A stretch of 64,000 nt of DNA from Marinifilaceae bacterium (GCA_016936255.1 JAFGYE010000091.1:118040-182039); one strand, 5' to 3'. Counted from the stretch's first letter, positions 31,725 to 41,908 are shown. Numbers and translations are program-made. The notes: generated by a model from the sequence alone, not told the origin.

Positions 31725-32762
31725 TTATCTAGCAACCCTTCCGGATGCATCGCCTTCCATCAACTTTACAACTTCGTCAACAGTAACTTGATTGTAATCG
31801 CCATAGATTGTATGTTTCAAGCAAGATGCTGCAACCGCAAAGTTTAGTACTTTCTGATCATCTTTTGGCCATGTAATTAATCCGTAAATTAGTCCTCCCA
31901 TAAATGAATCACCGCCACCTACACGATCAACAATGTGTGTAATTTGGTAGGTATTATTCGCTTTGTACAATTCTTTGCCATCGTATAAAACACCAGTCCA
32001 TGAATTGTGGTTCGCACTGATAGATCCGCGTAAAGTGGTAATTACTTTTTTACAACGGGGAAATTGTTTCATGATTTGTTGAGAAACAGATAAGTAAGCT
32101 CCTGCTTCAACATGTCCGCCGGTAATATCGACACCTTCTGGTTTGATTCCTAAAACTTTTTCAGCATCTTCTTCGTTTCCTAGTATTACGTCGCAGCCGG
32201 CAACTAATTCGGGCATAACTTCGCTGGCAGTTTTGCCATATTTCCAAAGATTTTTTCTGTAGTTTAAATCTGTTGAAACAGTGATTCCTCTTTTGTTGGC
32301 TTCTTTAATGGCTTGTAAACATACATCGGCAGCTCCTTGCGAAATAGCAGGAGTAATACCTGTCCAATGAAACCAGGTTGCACCTTCAAATACTGTTTCC
32401 CAGTCAATCATTCCAATTTCAAGTTCAGCGGCCGCTGAATTAGCTCTGTCGTAAACAACTTTACTACCACGGCTAACAGCTCCAGTCTCCAAAAAATAAA
32501 TTCCCAAACGATCTCCACCCCAAACGATGTTGTCAACACCAACACCGTATTTTCTTAAATCCATCATACAAGCGTGGCCAATATCATTCTTTGGAAGTCG
32601 GCTCACAAAATCAACCTCAATGCCATAATTTGCCAAAGAAACGGCAACATTAGCTTCCCCTCCGCCATAAGTAGCGTTAAAATTATCAACTTGAGAAAAT
32701 CTAGCATAACCAGGTGTTGCAAGTCTTAGCATGATTTCACCGAAAGTAACTACTTTATTCAT
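31725..32762 (-). CDS. kdgK: 2-dehydro-3-deoxygluconokinase
   Basis: The protein has 345 residues and belongs to the PfkB/ribokinase family. N-terminal VTFGEIMLRL and GGGEANVAVSLA, and C-terminal VDRVGGGDSFMGGLIYGL, the anion-hole motif with the catalytic Asp, are present. It phosphorylates KDG to KDPG. It lies 24 bp after uxaC. Confidence 0.94.
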   Translation of the reverse strand: MNKVVTFGEIMLRLATPGYARFSQVDNFNATYGGGEANVAVSLANYGIEVDFVSRLPKNDIGHACMMDLRKYGVGVDNIVWGGDRLGIYFLETGAVSRGSKVVYDRANSAAAELEIGMIDWETVFEGATWFHWTGITPAISQGAADVCLQAIKEANKRGITVSTDLNYRKNLWKYGKTASEVMPELVAGCDVILGNEEDAEKVLGIKPEGVDITGGHVEAGAYLSVSQQIMKQFPRCKKVITTLRGSISANHNSWTGVLYDGKELYKANNTYQITHIVDRVGGGDSFMGGLIYGLITWPKDDQKVLNFAVAASCLKHTIYGDYNQVTVDEVVKLMEGDASGRVAR

Positions 32763-32786
32763 CTTTATTATTTTGTTTGAGTAAGA

Positions 32787-34190
32787 TTAAAAATTGAAAT
32801 AATTTTTAGCATTATAGTAACAGATTCCCTGTACTACTTCCTTCAATAGTTCTTCGTTGTACGGAATTAATCCCTTTTCAACATCGTTACCAATTAGGTT
32901 GCAAAGAATTCTGCGGAAATATTCGTGGCGACTGTAGCTTAAGAATGATCTTGAGTCTGTTAGCATTCCAACAAATCGGCTTAAAAGACCAAGATTGGAA
33001 AGAGCATTCATTTGTTTTTCCATGCCATCTTTCTGATCCAGAAACCACCATCCTGATCCCCATTGAATTTTACCTGCTATCTCACCATCCTGAAAATTTC
33101 CTAACATAGTTGCGTAAACTTCGTTATGAGCAGGGTTTAGATTGTAAAGAATGGTTTTGGTAAGTTTCTCTTCTGTTGCCAGGCGATTTAGGAATTTTGA
33201 CATGTCTTCAGCCACCAATTTGTCTGCAATTGAATCGAATCCGGTATCGGCACCTAATTTGTTGAACATTCCGGTGTTATTGTTGCGAATAGCACCAATA
33301 TGGAATTGTTGAACCCATCCTTTTGAATGATCCAAAACAGCAAATTCATACAACATTGCTGATTTGAATTTCAAAATCTCTTTTTCGTTTAATTCTTCTC
33401 CTTTTCGGATCTTTACAAAAATTTCAGTGGCTTCATCATTTGTATATTCAGCGGCAAAAAATTGCTCCAAACCATGATCGGAAGCTTTACAACCCATTTC
33501 AGCAAAGAAATCATGTCTTTTTTGAAGAGCTGAAAGTAAATCTTCAAATGTATTGATTTCCATTTCAGATGCAATTGCCAGTTTGTTGATGTATGCGTTG
33601 TATTCCGATGCATCATCAACAGCCATTGCCTTATCCGGTCTCCATGATGGCACCACTTTGGTTTCAAATCCTGAATCTTTGATTGCTTTATGATATTCCA
33701 ACGAATCGGCAGGATCATCGGTTGTACCGATAACTTCAACATTGGCTTTGCGAATTAAGCTTCTGCATGAAAACTCAGGAGTATTCAATTTTTCATTGCA
33801 CTCGTTCCAGATTTCCTCTGATGTATCAGGACTTAATATTTTTTCAATGCCAAATGGCTTTTTTAGCTCCAAATGTGTCCAGTGGTAAAGAGGGTTGCGC
33901 AGTGTATATGGAACAGTACAAGCCCAATTTTCGAATTTCTCTCTGTCAGAGGAAGATTCTCCGGTGATACCTTCTTCTTTTATACCGTTGGTTCTCATAG
34001 CTCTCCACTTGTAGTGGTCACCATATAACCATATCTGAGTCATGTTTTCAAATTGCTTATCATCCGCTATTTCTTTTGGAGAAATATGGCAGTGATAGTC
34101 GATAATTGGAAGATCGGCTGCAAATTCATGATACAGTTTTTTTGCTGTATCGGTCTCAAGAATAAAATCCTTGTCTAAAAATTTCTTCAT
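32787..34190 (-). CDS. uxaC: Glucuronate (uronate) isomerase
   Basis: The protein has 467 residues, the normal UxaC length. The N-terminal DYHCHISPKEIADD metal motif, TTDDPADSL, SWRPDKAM and C-terminal LTDSRSFLSYSRHEYFRRILC are characteristic. It isomerises D-glucuronate to D-fructuronate (and D-galacturonate to tagaturonate). It is the first gene of the hexuronate operon. The lack of uxaA/uxaB and the presence of uxuA point to the glucuronate branch as the main one. Confidence 0.96.
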   Translation of the reverse strand: MKKFLDKDFILETDTAKKLYHEFAADLPIIDYHCHISPKEIADDKQFENMTQIWLYGDHYKWRAMRTNGIKEEGITGESSSDREKFENWACTVPYTLRNPLYHWTHLELKKPFGIEKILSPDTSEEIWNECNEKLNTPEFSCRSLIRKANVEVIGTTDDPADSLEYHKAIKDSGFETKVVPSWRPDKAMAVDDASEYNAYINKLAIASEMEINTFEDLLSALQKRHDFFAEMGCKASDHGLEQFFAAEYTNDEATEIFVKIRKGEELNEKEILKFKSAMLYEFAVLDHSKGWVQQFHIGAIRNNNTGMFNKLGADTGFDSIADKLVAEDMSKFLNRLATEEKLTKTILYNLNPAHNEVYATMLGNFQDGEIAGKIQWGSGWWFLDQKDGMEKQMNALSNLGLLSRFVGMLTDSRSFLSYSRHEYFRRILCNLIGNDVEKGLIPYNEELLKEVVQGICYYNAKNYFNF

Positions 34191-34212
34191 CGATATTGTA
34201 TCAAATAAGTTT

Positions 34213-34226
34213 CGTTTTCGTACACG
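34213..34226. promoter_or_regulatory. LacI-type operator O2 upstream of uxaC
   Basis: On the minus strand it reads CGTGTACGAAAACG, 12 of 14 positions identical to O1. It lies 23 bp before the uxaC start. Its centre is 91 bp from that of O1. Confidence 0.5.
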
Positions 34227-34303
34227 GTAGTTTTTCTAAAAAAAAGTTTAAAACGATTGTTTAAATAATTAAAACCAGTCACGCTTTAAATTTAAAACAC
34301 CTC

Positions 34304-34317
34304 CGTGTTCGAACACG
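34304..34317. promoter_or_regulatory. LacI-type operator O1 upstream of uxaC
   Basis: CGTGTTCGAACACG is a perfect 14-bp palindrome with a central CpG, the usual form of LacI-family operators. It lies about 114 bp before the uxaC start. The LacI-family gene at the end of the operon is the obvious candidate regulator. Confidence 0.6.
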
Positions 34318-34875
34318 AAGATAGAGTTGTTTTCTAATTATAACAAATGCAGACTCATTTTTTTTTATGGAATTAGTTTTTGCTGATGTATTCAGCAAAA
34401 AGATTTCTTTAATGCATTTCATTTGTAACCATTGCCTGCATTGATTTGTGCGAATATGGTAAAAAAGTGGAATGCTGTTTATTGATTAATTTGGAATTTG
34501 TTTGGATTCTAAAAAAAGAGAAGTTCGTATCCATCAGATCAAATTTGGTTGCTTGTATCGGTGTAATACAATTTTATTCTTTTTTAAAAGAACTAAAATT
34601 AAGAAACAATCTAAGTTTTCTATTCCTAGTATAAGATATAAAATTACCATTGACATTTTTTGGTGATTCGGGCTGAAATGTAAAGCGTGAAAAATTGAAA
34701 TAGCTATTTTTTTGTTTTTTTAAAGCACTATTTATCGAATTTTCGATTGCAGAAGGGTCACAAAATTTAAAACGTAAGCAGGTTCATACTGCAGGCTACA
34801 TCTAAAGATATTAATTATCCGTGCAATTAATTGATGATGAATAGATTAATAGTATTTATAATTTCCTTTAATTAA

Positions 34876-34905
34876 CATTTATGGCATAAGACGGTATCAT
34901 AAATG
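34876..34905. repeat. Inverted repeat upstream of PUL 2 SusC
   Basis: CATTTATG (34876-34883) and CATAAATG (34898-34905) form a perfect 8-bp inverted repeat with a 14-nt spacer. It is about 67 bp upstream of the proposed -7 box and may be a regulator site, for example for the PUL 2 HTCS. Confidence 0.35.
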
Positions 34906-34971
34906 ACACATGAGTTATCATTTCAACTCTTATTATTAACAAATTTTAACAGCTTCGAGTAGGGGTAGTAA

Positions 34972-34979
34972 TATGTTTG
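34972..34979 (+). promoter_or_regulatory. -7 box of the PUL 2 susC operon
   Basis: TATGTTTG is an exact TAnnTTTG. No -33 TTG lies at the right distance, consistent with activator dependence. The inferred transcription start near 34986 puts an in-frame ATG at 34973 outside the mRNA and supports the SusC start at 35021. Confidence 0.5.
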
Positions 34980-35020
34980 TAACATGTTTAATAACCGAGT
35001 TTTATTTAAATCAGATTTCT

Positions 35021-38000
35021 ATGATGATTAAAAAAGCGAAATTAAAAATTCCGGTGCAATCGTTGTCAAGGCAATTGTTAATTTTTACTGGAATTGCGCT
35101 AATGTTGCTTTCTGCAACTGTGGCATATGCGCAGACTGAACGAACCGTAACCGGTGTTGTTGTTTCTGCGACAGACAATACGCCAATACCGGGTACAAAT
35201 GTAGTTATAAAAGGAACTACAATTGGTGGAATTACCGATATTGATGGAAACTACTCTATTCAGGTTAACGAAAACGATGTCGTTGTTTTTTCTTTTATTG
35301 GATTTAGATCTCAGGAAGTTCTTATCTCCAATCAGCAGGTAATAAATATTATATTGGCTGAAGATATATCCAGCCTTGATGAAGTTATTGTTGTAGGTTA
35401 CGGTGTTCAGCAGAAAAAGCTAGTGACTGGTGCTACTTCTCAGATGAAAGGAGATGCAATTCAAAAGCAAAATGCGACTAACCCTTTACAAGCCATGCAA
35501 GGTCAAACGGCCGGTGTTAATATTGCGTCTACTTCAGGGCAGCCAGGGGCAGACATGAGAGTAACCATTCGTGGTATTGGTACAGTTGGAGATTCTCAAC
35601 CACTCTATATTATTGATGGAGTTCAAGGAGATATCACAACGGTAAATGCTTCAGACATTAAAAGTCTGGATGTATTAAAAGATGCTGCTTCTGCGGCCAT
35701 TTATGGTTCTCAGGCTGCTAATGGTGTTGTTTTGGTTACTACAAAACAAGGTAGAGCGGGAAAAGCTCAAATTTCATTTGATGCATATTACGGTGTGCAG
35801 AATGTAGCGAGGACTACTAATATGCTGAACAGAAATGAATACATTTCTATCATGCAGGAACAAGCATTAAATTCTGGATCACCTTTATATGATGCCAGTG
35901 TTTTTGATGGTGCTGCCGATACTGATTGGGTGAATCAAATGTTTGAAGACAATGCTGTTACAGAGAATTATTCACTTGGAATTACCGGAGGGACAGATGC
36001 TTCTGTTTATGCTCTTTCCTTATCTTATATTGATCAGGAAGGTATTGTAGGTGGTGCAGATGTATCAAACTATGAACGATATGGCTTTCGTGTTAATACA
36101 GAGCACAAATTGTATGGAAATATTTTGAAGGTTGGCCAACATATGAATTTCAATTATATTAAGAATAATGGAGTTGCTGTTGGTAATCAATATAGTAATA
36201 GTTTAAGAGGTGCATTTGGTACGTCTCCTTTATCACCAGTATATAGTGATAACAATATTTACGGTAGTCCTTACAATGACACATCTAATTCACAATGGAA
36301 TACGGGTGATGGTAATCCTTACGGATCATTAATGACTAATAATAAAAATGCCAGCGATCAGCAAAAAATGCTTGCTGATATTTATGCGGAATTAGAGCCT
36401 GTTAAAAATTTAAAAATCAAATCATTGTTTGGTTTTAATTATTATGCTTCTGAATATCGAAGTTATTCACCATTGTATCAGTTCTCTATTTATTCATATA
36501 ACAATGATCACACCACAGTGAATCAAAACATGAGTAAAGGACATACCATGACCTGGACAAATACCGCAAGTTATAGTTTTGATCTTAATGAAGTACATAA
36601 GTTTGATGTATTGGCTGGTATGGAAGTTATTCGTTTTCAGGGAACTAAATTGGAAGGTTCAAATTGGGATCTGCTCTCACAGTTCGACAATTTCGGAGGT
36701 GCTTATCTTGATAACACAAGTGGACAAGCAGAGTTGGATAAAGATCCGGAAACAGGTGAAGTAAAAGGAGTTATTGAGAAACGCACAGTTGGAGGTGGAC
36801 CAGAGGTGAAATCACGTCGTCTGTCCTATTTCGGTCGTTTGGGATACAACTACAAAGAAAAATACATGCTGAATGCGACTTTACGTGCAGATGCATCATC
36901 GAAATTTACCAAAGGGAATCGCTGGGGATATTTTCCATCTGTTTCAGCAGGTTGGGTTGCAACAAATGAACCATTTTTAGAATCGGTTAATACCTGGATG
37001 GATTTCCTTAAAGTAAGAGCAAGTTGGGGACAGGTAGGTAACCAGTCTATTGATGATTTTCAGTATGCAGCACCTGTTAACACATCAACCAATTTTTCAG
37101 GAACTGATCCAGCTGCTAATTATGTGTTTGGTACAGCACTGGTAAATACACCTGGAGCATATCCAAGCAGATTATCCAACCCAAATGTAAAGTGGGAGAC
37201 CTCGGAACAAACCAATATTGGTTTCGATGCTTATTTTATGAATAGTCGATTGGGTGTTAATGCAGATTTTTATGTGAAAAAAACCAAAGACTGGCTGGTA
37301 ACAGCACCAATTTTAGCAACTGCCGGTACATCTGCTCCTGTTATTAATGGAGGTAATGTGAAAAATACAGGAATTGAATTGGCCTTAACATGGTCTGATA
37401 ATATTGGAGATTTGAATTATCATATTGGTGTTAACGGTGCTTATAATAAAAACGAGGTAGGACAAATCCCTACTGATGATGGAATTATTCATGGCTTATC
37501 AAATATGTTGTATGATAATTCACCGGAGTTTTACAGAGCTGAAAATGGACATGCCATCGGATATTTCTGGGGTTATGCAACAGCTGGAATATTCCAGAGT
37601 GAGGCAGATATACAAGCTTGGCGAAATGCGGGAAATGGAATTTTGCAGGACGATGTAAAACCAGGTGATGTAAAATATGTAGATCAGGATAAAGATGGAA
37701 TCGTAAATTCTGACGATAAAGTAGATTTGGGTAGTGGTATTCCTGATTTGACTTATGGTTTTAATCTTAGTTTGGACTACAAAGGATTTGATTTGGCAAT
37801 TTCTGCTAATGGTGTTGTGGGTAATGAAATTGTACAGTCGTACCGGAACCAGGGGAATAAGAAGGCTAATTACACAACAGCTGTATTGCAGCGCTGGACT
37901 GGCGAAGGAACATCCAATAACATGCCGCGTGTTACAGAAACCAATGTAAACTGGCAATTCTCAGACCTTTATATACAAAATGGAGACTTCTTACGCATTA

Positions 38001-38221
38001 GTAATATTGCTTTGGGATATGATTTTAGCAGATTGACTAAAAACAAATTATTCAGTCAGCTGCGATTATATGCTGCTGTTCAAAACGCATTTACTTTTAC
38101 AAAGTATGATGGTATGGATCCGGAAATAGGATATGGAACACAAAGTTGGGTGTCAGGGGTCGATTTAGGATATTACCCACGTCCTCGTACTTTCCTGATT
38201 GGTGTTAATCTTAAGTTTTAA
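35021..38221 (+). CDS. SusC/RagA-family TonB-dependent transporter (PUL 2)
   Basis: From the ATG at 35021 (or the adjacent 35024) the protein has 1066 residues and a signal peptide to about residue 38 (ATVAYAQ). A carboxypeptidase-regulatory-like domain (about 40-120, VTGVVVSATDNTPIPG, FSFIGFRS) is followed by the plug (DEVIVVGYGVQQKK, VLKDAASAAIYG) and the barrel, ending GVNLKF. The upstream in-frame ATG at 34973 is rejected because it falls inside the -7 box. It is the first gene of the xyloglucan-like locus and lies 21 bp before SusD. Confidence 0.96.
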   Translation: MMIKKAKLKIPVQSLSRQLLIFTGIALMLLSATVAYAQTERTVTGVVVSATDNTPIPGTNVVIKGTTIGGITDIDGNYSIQVNENDVVVFSFIGFRSQEVLISNQQVINIILAEDISSLDEVIVVGYGVQQKKLVTGATSQMKGDAIQKQNATNPLQAMQGQTAGVNIASTSGQPGADMRVTIRGIGTVGDSQPLYIIDGVQGDITTVNASDIKSLDVLKDAASAAIYGSQAANGVVLVTTKQGRAGKAQISFDAYYGVQNVARTTNMLNRNEYISIMQEQALNSGSPLYDASVFDGAADTDWVNQMFEDNAVTENYSLGITGGTDASVYALSLSYIDQEGIVGGADVSNYERYGFRVNTEHKLYGNILKVGQHMNFNYIKNNGVAVGNQYSNSLRGAFGTSPLSPVYSDNNIYGSPYNDTSNSQWNTGDGNPYGSLMTNNKNASDQQKMLADIYAELEPVKNLKIKSLFGFNYYASEYRSYSPLYQFSIYSYNNDHTTVNQNMSKGHTMTWTNTASYSFDLNEVHKFDVLAGMEVIRFQGTKLEGSNWDLLSQFDNFGGAYLDNTSGQAELDKDPETGEVKGVIEKRTVGGGPEVKSRRLSYFGRLGYNYKEKYMLNATLRADASSKFTKGNRWGYFPSVSAGWVATNEPFLESVNTWMDFLKVRASWGQVGNQSIDDFQYAAPVNTSTNFSGTDPAANYVFGTALVNTPGAYPSRLSNPNVKWETSEQTNIGFDAYFMNSRLGVNADFYVKKTKDWLVTAPILATAGTSAPVINGGNVKNTGIELALTWSDNIGDLNYHIGVNGAYNKNEVGQIPTDDGIIHGLSNMLYDNSPEFYRAENGHAIGYFWGYATAGIFQSEADIQAWRNAGNGILQDDVKPGDVKYVDQDKDGIVNSDDKVDLGSGIPDLTYGFNLSLDYKGFDLAISANGVVGNEIVQSYRNQGNKKANYTTAVLQRWTGEGTSNNMPRVTETNVNWQFSDLYIQNGDFLRISNIALGYDFSRLTKNKLFSQLRLYAAVQNAFTFTKYDGMDPEIGYGTQSWVSGVDLGYYPRPRTFLIGVNLKF

Positions 38222-38242
38222 TGTTGATAAAGATTTAGAATT

Positions 38243-39877
38243 ATGAACAAAATAAAATTAAATATTCTAACATTTGGAATGCTGAGTCTGGGCTTATTCT
38301 CTTGCTCAGAATCATTTCTGGATGTAGAACCGGAAACCTCTATTTTTGATAGCAATTTTTACAAAACGGAGGCTGATTTTGAAATGGCTTTAGTTGGTTG
38401 TTACGATGGATACCAAAGAACAACATCTGATGGCGGAACTGCTTTCTATGTAGCTTCAGAGCTTCTGTCGGATGAATGTTTTGGTGGTGCAGGTGCAGGA
38501 GACGATAGAAATAATCAGCTTTTGGATCGATTTGATCTAAGTCAGGCACCTTCTTATAATGATATTTTTAACGAGACATGGAAATCTTATTATGCTGGAA
38601 TTTTTCGTTGTAATAAATTGTTAACGAAACTGGATGGTATTAGCTGGGAAGGAAAAGAAGAAACTCGTAACAGAATAGAAGGCGAAACTCGATATTTACG
38701 TGCGTTATTGTATTTCGATTTGGCACGATTGTTCAATAAAGTGCCCTTGTTGCTTGAACCAACTACCGATAATGTGCCTCAATCGGAACCTGCAGCTATT
38801 TATAAAATAATTGCTGAAGATTTAAAGTTTGCTGCTGAAAATATTAATCAGCCGGCTTATTCCCCTTCATGGGCGACAGCAAATGACGGACGGGCTACTC
38901 AATGGGCTGCTAAAGCAGTGTTAGGAAGAGTATTCTTATTCTATACAGGTTATTATGGTACTTCCGATTTAGAAGGAGTAGTTGATAAAGCTTACGTATT
39001 GGCAGGACTTGAGAATGTAATATTAGAAGGTGGATTTTCTCTTGTTTTAGATTATAAAAATCTTTGGCAAGCAGCATCCAGTGCACCCGATGTAGAAAAC
39101 AATACATTGGCTGGTACTTGGGCCGGAAGAGGGAATTCAGAAGCCGTATTTACACAAAAATTCAACTATACTTCCGATTATAATGGAAATATTGATGGAA
39201 ACAGATGGCTGGTGATGATGGGATTAAGAGAAACGACCTCTTCACCTTATGGTTACGGATGGGGATTATGCACTGTAAATCCGAAAACTGTTCAGAGTTT
39301 TGATACTGATGATCAGCGGAAAACAGCCTCAGTTATTGACATAGCCTCCGAAGGTGTAGCTGAGGATCTTGATTTATCTAAATGGCGGGAATATACCGGA
39401 TATTGTAACAAAAAATACATACCTCTTGCACTTCCTGATGGAACTTATATTGTTGAAGGCTTAGGAGAAGGTGATAATCAAATTTCACAATTTCAGGATT
39501 TTATTGTTGTGCGCTATTCTGATGTTTTATTGATGGCTGCCGAATTGGGCAGTGCAAAAGCTCAAACATATTTTGATGAAGTGAGAGGACGGGCTGGTTT
39601 AGGGACTAAAACTGTAACAAAGGAATCCATTATGGCTGAGCGTAAGGTAGAGTTTGCTTTTGAAGGAATCAGGTATTGGGATTTATTACGTCAGGGAATT
39701 GATGTGGCTGCTGCTGCAATTGCAGAAAATAATACAGAAGTATTAAGTGCGAATGTGTCTGATTTTGTTACAATCACCGAAGCAAACATCAAAAAAACAA
39801 AAGGGTTTATGCAAATTCCGAATACACAAATCACTCTTTCGAATGGTGTATTGAAGCAAAATGAAGGATGGGAGTAG
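38243..39877 (+). CDS. SusD/RagB-family lipoprotein (PUL 2)
   Basis: The protein has 544 residues with a lipobox near residue 20 (GLFSC) and SESFLDVEPE behind it, a very common SusD start. TRYLRALLYFDLARLF and the C-terminal AERKVEFAFEGIRYWDLLRQGID are SusD signatures. It is the lid and binding partner of the SusC just upstream. Confidence 0.96.
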   Translation: MNKIKLNILTFGMLSLGLFSCSESFLDVEPETSIFDSNFYKTEADFEMALVGCYDGYQRTTSDGGTAFYVASELLSDECFGGAGAGDDRNNQLLDRFDLSQAPSYNDIFNETWKSYYAGIFRCNKLLTKLDGISWEGKEETRNRIEGETRYLRALLYFDLARLFNKVPLLLEPTTDNVPQSEPAAIYKIIAEDLKFAAENINQPAYSPSWATANDGRATQWAAKAVLGRVFLFYTGYYGTSDLEGVVDKAYVLAGLENVILEGGFSLVLDYKNLWQAASSAPDVENNTLAGTWAGRGNSEAVFTQKFNYTSDYNGNIDGNRWLVMMGLRETTSSPYGYGWGLCTVNPKTVQSFDTDDQRKTASVIDIASEGVAEDLDLSKWREYTGYCNKKYIPLALPDGTYIVEGLGEGDNQISQFQDFIVVRYSDVLLMAAELGSAKAQTYFDEVRGRAGLGTKTVTKESIMAERKVEFAFEGIRYWDLLRQGIDVAAAAIAENNTEVLSANVSDFVTITEANIKKTKGFMQIPNTQITLSNGVLKQNEGWE

Positions 39878-39893
39878 TTTTAAAAAATATAAT

Positions 39894-41885
39894 ATGATGA
39901 AAAAACTATATAATTTATTAATATTTCTGGTTCTATCAGCTATAGTGTATACAAGTTGTACACCAGATAAATACGATCTCGAAAAAATTGATGTCAAATC
40001 AGAAGATTTGGTGGAGGGTATAGCCTATACGATAACACATGACACTGAAAATCCAAATATCGTTTATCTAACAAGTTTAATGGAATCTAAATACACACCT
40101 CTTTGGAATCATCCTCAGGGCAGAAGTCAAGGACAAAAGGATACATTAAAGATTGCATTTCCAGGTGTTTACAAGGTTCTTTTTGGCGTGAATACAAGAG
40201 GAGGGGTCGTATTCGCCGCTGATTCAGCAGAGTTTGTAATTGATGAATTTTATTCGGGATTCGTTGATCATAAGTTGTGGACTAATTTAACTGGTGGTGT
40301 TGGACATGAAAAAACGTGGCGACTGGATTATGGTTCTTATGGCCTTGCTTCAGGACCTTTGACTTATTGCGCACCTCAAACAACCTGGAATGAATGGCAA
40401 GCGGGTACTGCTTCAATCGGTTGGGCTCCTGCATGGGTTGGTAACGAATGGATTATAGAAGAAGCTGATAAAGACAGTAGAATGACTTTTAGTCTGATTG
40501 ACGGTGCTGTGATGACTACTCATAAAGTTACCGAAGGAGTGGATGAGGTAGGAACTTTTTCACTGGATGTAGATAATCATACTATAACCACTACAGATGC
40601 CACCATTCTTCGTTCTAACAACTTTATTGCTAATGCAACTAACTGGAATCAGAATTTGGTTATTTTAGAACTAACAGAAAATCAATTGATGGTTGGCGTT
40701 AGAAGAACAAATGATGAAGGAGATTATTTATATGCCTGGAATTTTGTTTCTGATGAATATGCTGAAAATTATGTGCCGGATGATGTTCCTGATCCTGAAC
40801 CACCTTATGATGGTGATGCTAATAATGATTTAACAACGACAGTTACTGTTTCAAAAACATGGACAGTTGATATGGATTACCCATACAATTGGTTTGGATT
40901 AGATGGCAGTGCACTAAGTGAGGTTGCTACTTACGGAAGTGATCCAGAGGGATTCACTTTTACAACATGGACACCTCCATATGACCAGGTTATTTTTGAA
41001 TCCATAAACTTATCCTTAACTAAGCAAGGGGATAAGGATGGAAATTATGAATTAGTAACTGCAGAAGGCACTGTGGTTGGTAATTATACAATTGATGATT
41101 CTAACAATATAGATTTTGGTCAACCTTTGAGTGTATTTTCAGATGTTGGAGGTTGGTTATCTTTTGGTACAAGCGAAGCTGAAAATCTGACGAATACTTT
41201 AAGAGTTATTGTTTCGGAAAAGGATGCATTAGGTAACATTGAAGCTATATGGTTGGGCATGAGATCAGCTGATAAGGATGAATATTTAGCATTGCATTTA
41301 AAACCAACTAGCTCTGGTGGAGAAGAGAATCCAGAAGAAGCTCTTAAGAATATTATTTGTGGAAGTACATGGAAAGTTGATTCTGGGCGCAGCTATGATA
41401 AAACTACTAGCTGGGGAGCTGAACAAGGTCCTGTTATTTTTTCAGATTATTCTACTTGGGCTTATAATCCTCTTCCAGGTCAACATTATGCTGCAGGTGA
41501 AGCTGATATTGACTATGGTAGTATGAAATTTGAATTAGACGGTACAGTATCTGTTAGTCAACATCGCAGAATCTACACGTATGTTGATGAAACATCTGGT
41601 GAAACTCTTGTTCGTAATGGTTCTCCTGAAGATGGAGATATTCTGGATACGGATGATATTGTAAATTTAAACGGCACTTGGACACTTGATTTGGATAATA
41701 ATAAATTAAGTATGTCTGTTGGAGTTGTTCACCCATGGACCTGTGATTATATGGTCTTGGATTGGGGAGATCTTACAATTTACCGTATTGATGGAGAAGC
41801 TATGTTGTTACAAGCTTTGCGAGATCCTGATCGCTCTGGTGAGGATGCTTTTCAAATGACTTATGTTTTTGTACCTCTTCAATAA
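39894..41885 (+). CDS. Surface glycan-binding-type lipoprotein with three repeated beta domains
   Basis: The ATG at 39894 gives 663 residues and a good signal with lipobox VYTSC; an in-frame ATG at 39861 overlaps susD and is rejected. After a PKD-like N-terminal part (FPGVYKVLFGVNTRGGVVFAADS), three domains of about 130-170 residues each open with a similar W-containing strand (KTWRLD, KTWTVD, STWKVD) and share long-strand beta patterns. The position after SusD is where surface glycan-binding proteins (SusE/F, SGBP) lie in PULs. Sequence-diverse SGBPs rarely show clear homology, so the function is inferred from position and lipidation. Confidence 0.75.
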   Translation: MMKKLYNLLIFLVLSAIVYTSCTPDKYDLEKIDVKSEDLVEGIAYTITHDTENPNIVYLTSLMESKYTPLWNHPQGRSQGQKDTLKIAFPGVYKVLFGVNTRGGVVFAADSAEFVIDEFYSGFVDHKLWTNLTGGVGHEKTWRLDYGSYGLASGPLTYCAPQTTWNEWQAGTASIGWAPAWVGNEWIIEEADKDSRMTFSLIDGAVMTTHKVTEGVDEVGTFSLDVDNHTITTTDATILRSNNFIANATNWNQNLVILELTENQLMVGVRRTNDEGDYLYAWNFVSDEYAENYVPDDVPDPEPPYDGDANNDLTTTVTVSKTWTVDMDYPYNWFGLDGSALSEVATYGSDPEGFTFTTWTPPYDQVIFESINLSLTKQGDKDGNYELVTAEGTVVGNYTIDDSNNIDFGQPLSVFSDVGGWLSFGTSEAENLTNTLRVIVSEKDALGNIEAIWLGMRSADKDEYLALHLKPTSSGGEENPEEALKNIICGSTWKVDSGRSYDKTTSWGAEQGPVIFSDYSTWAYNPLPGQHYAAGEADIDYGSMKFELDGTVSVSQHRRIYTYVDETSGETLVRNGSPEDGDILDTDDIVNLNGTWTLDLDNNKLSMSVGVVHPWTCDYMVLDWGDLTIYRIDGEAMLLQALRDPDRSGEDAFQMTYVFVPLQ

Positions 41886-41908
41886 ATTAGAACTATAATA
41901 GATATTTT

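Larger units (their letters stand above)
34191..35020. promoter_or_regulatory. Divergent spacer between the uxaC operon and PUL 2
   Basis: This 830-bp AT-rich stretch has no gene I can support; a 62-codon open frame at 34446-34634 has no recognisable features. It holds two LacI-type palindromes near uxaC (34213-34226, 34304-34317), an inverted repeat (34876-34905) and a -7 box (34972-34979) in front of SusC. Confidence 0.6.

Noticed and set aside
34446..34634. 62-codon open frame in the uxaC-susC spacer
   Set aside because: No signal peptide, domain or convincing promoter, and its composition matches the AT-rich spacer.
37520..37957. 145-codon minus-strand open frame
   Set aside because: It is antisense to SusC of PUL 2 and rich in residues expected from reverse reading of a beta-barrel gene.
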